Source: Chloroflexota bacterium (GTDB lineage: Bacteria > Chloroflexota > UBA5177 > JANWHV01). From it: a DNA stretch of 7,853 bases. Shown piece by piece: positions 5,891 to 7,853 of this stretch. The DNA is taken from the NCBI GenBank assembly GCA_025450255.1, contig JANWHV010000023.1, positions 1 through 7,853 of the forward strand, in the 5' to 3' direction. Numbering within the stretch: position 1 is the first letter of the stretch; every line of letters starts with the position of its first letter. The position numbers and the translations under genes were made by a program. Below the pieces are notes generated by a model. That model did no database searches, was not told where the DNA came from, and was given only the letters and a program-made list of their open reading frames with translations.

Positions 5891-5915
5891 GGGGGCAGGA
5901 CATTGTCTTGCCCCC
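5891..5915 (+). terminator. Intercistronic hairpin after the binding-protein gene
   Basis: GGGGGCA (5891-5897) pairs with TGCCCCC (5909-5915). A G-U wobble (5898/5908) and GAC/GTC complete an 11-pair stem with an ATT loop. It lies 29 bases past the binding-protein stop and has no U-tract. In many ABC operons a stem here stabilises the upstream mRNA or partly attenuates transcription, so that binding protein is made in excess over permeases. That role is inferred. Confidence 0.65.
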
Positions 5916-5942
5916 ATGAAGTTGGCATCCCGGTCAGCATGA
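5916..5942 (+). other. Eight-codon mini-ORF abutting the first permease start
   Basis: ATG 5916 directly follows the hairpin's 3' arm and reads MKLASRSA, ending at TGA 5940-5942. The permease ATG (5943) is the very next codon in the same frame. An even shorter ATG-AAT-GGG-TAG begins at 5939 in another frame. It may serve translational coupling, since the permease start has no clear SD, or may be chance. Confidence 0.3.
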
Positions 5943-6890
5943 ATGGGTAGTCCGACGGCTGCAGTAGACGCACAGCGCAGTCTCGCCAATCCCGACGCGC
6001 GCGAGATGAAGGAAGCCAACCTGGCGTTCCTGTTTATCTCGCCTACGCTGCTGATCGTCGGCATCGTTTTCATCTGGCCGGTACTCTACTCTCTCTGGCT
6101 CAGCTTCAACCGCTATAACCTCACCTCGTCGCCGAACCCAAGCTTCGTATGGTTCCACAACTATACGCTGATTTTTACCGATCCTGTCTATCGTTCGGAC
6201 GTGTTGTCGACTACCTGGACGACGACCCTCTTCACGATCATCTCCGTCCCGATCGAATTGCTTCTTGGGCTTGCCTTTGCCCTGCTGCTTAACGAGGAAT
6301 TCCGCGGCCGCACCGTTTTTCGCTCGGTGATGATCGTGCCCTATGCCATGCTCACTATCAGCAATGGCCTGGTGTGGGATTACATTCTCGACCCGTCCTA
6401 CGGCACGCTCAACGTTATCCTGCACCGCTGGGGCCTGATCGGCGACTATCAGAACTGGCTGGGGACACCGGCCGGCGCCATGGGCTGGGTGATCGTCGCC
6501 GACGTCTGGAAAACCACGCCCTTTATGACCATTATCTTGCTGGCGGCCCTCCAGACATTCCCCGGCAACATCTATAAAGCCGCCGAGGTGGACGGCGCCG
6601 GCGCGCTCAGGCGCTTCTGGACCATAACTTTGCCGATGCTCAAATCGGCCATCCTGGTTGCGCTGGTTTTGCGGACACTCGGCGCATTCCGCGTGTACGA
6701 CATTATCTACGTGCTGACCAGTGGCGGTCCGGCCAATGCCACCAACGTTCTGAGTTACTATGTCTACCAGCAGGCCTTTCAGAACTACTTCATCGGCTAC
6801 GCCTCGGCCGTGGCATATCTCACAACCATCGCCATGATCGCGATCATTCTCATCTATCTCTGGGTGCTGCGATCGGATTCGGCGGCATGA
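5943..6890 (+). CDS. ABC sugar transporter permease, MalF/UgpA type
   Basis: A 315-residue inner-membrane permease forming half of the CUT1 translocation channel. About six membrane spans are visible: ~28-52 (FLFISPTLLIVGIVFIWPVL), ~93-117, ~127-148, ~183-204, ~235-257 and ~286-308. The EAA loop that docks on the ATPase is at ~213-232, KAAEVDGAGALRRFWTITLP, with the conserved glycine and LP. VLTSGGPANATNVLSYYVY at 257-275 is a MalF-family landmark. The N-terminal 25 residues are polar and cytoplasmic. ATG 5943 directly follows an in-frame TGA and no good SD precedes it. The next in-frame ATG (6007) also lacks one and would start close to the first span, so 5943 is preferred. It overlaps the next gene by four bases (ATGA), indicating coupled translation of the two permeases. 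Confidence 0.95.
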   Translation: MGSPTAAVDAQRSLANPDAREMKEANLAFLFISPTLLIVGIVFIWPVLYSLWLSFNRYNLTSSPNPSFVWFHNYTLIFTDPVYRSDVLSTTWTTTLFTIISVPIELLLGLAFALLLNEEFRGRTVFRSVMIVPYAMLTISNGLVWDYILDPSYGTLNVILHRWGLIGDYQNWLGTPAGAMGWVIVADVWKTTPFMTIILLAALQTFPGNIYKAAEVDGAGALRRFWTITLPMLKSAILVALVLRTLGAFRVYDIIYVLTSGGPANATNVLSYYVYQQAFQNYFIGYASAVAYLTTIAMIAIILIYLWVLRSDSAA

Positions 6891-7744
6891 GCGGGCATCG
6901 CCATGGCTGGTTCCGACGTATTTTAATCCCCATTGGGCTGGCGTTTTTCGTCCTTTTCAGCCTGTTGCCCTTTGCCTGGATGCTCATTAGCTCCTTCATG
7001 ACCCAGGCTCAACTGCTTGACGATCCATTTAGATTTCCACCGTCACTAACCCTTGAAAACTTCGGAAATCTGTTCACGTCCGAGAATGAGGGTATAGGTG
7101 GAACAAACTTTATTCACGCCATTCTTAACTCACTTGGCGTTTGCACCATTACCACGGTCATCTCGCTGGTAATCGGCGGCATTGGCGGCTACGCGTTTGC
7201 CCGGCTCCGTTTCCCCGGTCAGAATGCGCTGCTGATCTTTCTGCTGGCCATTCAATTCTTGCCGTCCGTTACGATCATCATTCCGATGTATTTGATGGGG
7301 CGCTGGGCGCACCTGCTGAACACCTGGTGGATCCTGATTTTTGCCTACACCAGCTTCGCGCTGCCGTTCGCGCTGTGGATCCTGCGCGGGTACTTCGAGA
7401 CGATCCCCCGCTCGCTGGAGAACGCGGCCCGCATCGACGGCTGTTCCAGGATGGGCGCATTTATCAAAGTGGTGTTGCCGCTTGCGGCGCCCGGCCTTGC
7501 CGCGACCGCCATCTTCACGTTTTTGAACGCATGGGACGAGTTCTTTTTCGCGCTCATCTTTACCGATACCTACCAATCGAAGACCCTCCCGGTGGCGCTC
7601 TCGGAATTCACCAGCCGGCGCACTATCGACTTTGGCCTGCTGAACGCCGGTGGGGTAGTGGCCAACGTCCTGCCGATTCTGATTGCGCTTACCATGCAGA
7701 GATATATCGTACGCGGCCTTACCGCCGGCGGCGTGAAGGGATGA
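6887..7744 (+). CDS. ABC sugar transporter permease, MalG/UgpE type
   Basis: A 285-residue partner of the preceding permease, of typical MalG length. Six spans are visible: ~11-35, ~76-104, ~114-136, ~147-168, ~200-222 and ~252-272. LVIGGIGGYAFARLRFPG at 95-111 is a family hallmark. The EAA loop at ~178-199 reads ENAARIDGCSRMGAFIKVVLP, with the conserved G and LP. NAWDEFFFALIFT then LPVALSEF, and a C-terminus QRYIVRGLTAGGVKG, are characteristic of MalG/UgpE proteins. The start ATG lies within the stop of the upstream permease, so no separate SD is needed. The stop is followed four bases later by the ATPase start. With the first permease it forms the heterodimeric channel. Substrate cannot be told from the permeases. 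Confidence 0.95.
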   Translation: MSGHRHGWFRRILIPIGLAFFVLFSLLPFAWMLISSFMTQAQLLDDPFRFPPSLTLENFGNLFTSENEGIGGTNFIHAILNSLGVCTITTVISLVIGGIGGYAFARLRFPGQNALLIFLLAIQFLPSVTIIIPMYLMGRWAHLLNTWWILIFAYTSFALPFALWILRGYFETIPRSLENAARIDGCSRMGAFIKVVLPLAAPGLAATAIFTFLNAWDEFFFALIFTDTYQSKTLPVALSEFTSRRTIDFGLLNAGGVVANVLPILIALTMQRYIVRGLTAGGVKG

Positions 7745-7748
7745 CGAG

Positions 7749-7853
7749 ATGGCCAGTGTCGCGCTTAAGAACCTCGTCAAGCGTTTCGGCAAGGTCACGG
7801 CCGTCAACGGCGTGAGCCTGGATATCAGGGACGGCGAGTTCATCATCCTGCTG
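7749..7853 (+). CDS. ABC transporter ATPase, MalK/UgpC/MsmX type, N-terminal fragment (runs off right edge)
   Basis: Thirty-five codons are visible: MASVALKNLVKRFGKVTAVN, then GVSLDIRDGEFIILL. This is the standard start of the sugar-importer ATPases: first strand, the A-loop aromatic (F13 in KRFG) that stacks on adenine, then the DGEF..LL strand that leads into the Walker A loop, which lies just beyond the edge. The gene starts four bases after the permease stop, with AAGGG about eight bases upstream. It would supply ATP hydrolysis for the two permeases, and a full-length protein of ~350-380 residues with a C-terminal regulatory OB region is expected. Many CUT1 operons lack their own ATPase, so its presence here suggests a self-contained importer. 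Confidence 0.93.
   Translation, partial: MASVALKNLVKRFGKVTAVNGVSLDIRDGEFIILL

Noticed and set aside
4923..5903. Long open frame antisense to the binding-protein gene
   Set aside because: It mirrors the GC-rich codon pattern of a confident gene, has no recognisable domain and is rich in His, Arg and Leu, as expected for a shadow frame.
5939..5950. ATG-AAT-GGG-TAG as the permease start
   Set aside because: It stops after three codons; the permease frame opens at 5943.
7130..7846. Minus-strand open frame over the MalG-type permease and ATPase start
   Set aside because: Very Arg/Gln-rich antisense frame of a membrane-protein gene; no independent evidence.
1..7853. CRISPR, tRNA, rRNA, insertion sequences, toxin-antitoxin or phage genes
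   Set aside because: None seen: no regularly spaced repeats, no cloverleaf or GTTCRANNC-type arm noticed, and no transposase or integrase motifs apart from the DUF4351-type tail.

Overview
The window is a complete-looking bacterial carbohydrate-uptake locus plus its left flank. GC content is high, Shine-Dalgarno (SD) sites are mostly clear, and the gene set is a CUT1-type ABC importer, a ROK repressor, a GH4 glycosidase and a DUF4351-type small protein with EQG repeats. This suggests a Gram-positive-like soil or environmental lineage, with Chloroflexota as my best guess. That is inference from gene style, not from a marker gene.

Left flank (1-1617). A partial gene runs off the left edge on the minus strand (1-208); its N-terminus looks like a sugar-phosphate isomerase/epimerase TIM barrel. 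A 257-bp divergent gap with a GC-rich inverted repeat separates it from an intact plus-strand glycerophosphodiester phosphodiesterase (466-1218). Six bases past its stop, and convergent with it, is a short minus-strand gene (1225-1491). It corresponds only to the C-terminal part of DUF4351/Rpn-type proteins and carries a 12-bp tandem repeat. A strong hairpin (1550-1579) lies between it and the next gene.

Core (1618-7853). Two divergent transcription units flank a 218-bp control region (4252-4469). On the minus strand, a ROK-family repressor (2929-4251) is followed 12 bp later by a GH4 NAD/metal-dependent glycosidase (1618-2916). On the plus strand are a solute-binding protein (4470-5861), a MalF-type permease (5943-6890), a MalG-type permease (6887-7744, ATGA overlap) and the first 35 codons of a MalK/UgpC-type ATPase (7749 to the right edge). 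The likely logic is that the importer brings in a glycoside, GH4 cleaves it in the cytoplasm, and the ROK protein senses the sugar and controls both units from the shared intergenic region.

The parts most worth a second look are these. The GH4 has a CEGP metal-site motif that fits none of the classical subgroup signatures I know, in an otherwise phospho-beta-glucosidase-like frame paired with a non-phosphorylating importer. The ROK protein has a 24-residue internal duplication whose two 8-residue cores differ only at synonymous third positions. A hairpin and an eight-codon mini-ORF lie between the binding protein and the first permease. The binding protein has a broken twin-arginine motif and no lipobox. 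I see no CRISPR array, tRNA, rRNA, insertion sequence or defence system, and the locus as a whole is a recognisable type.
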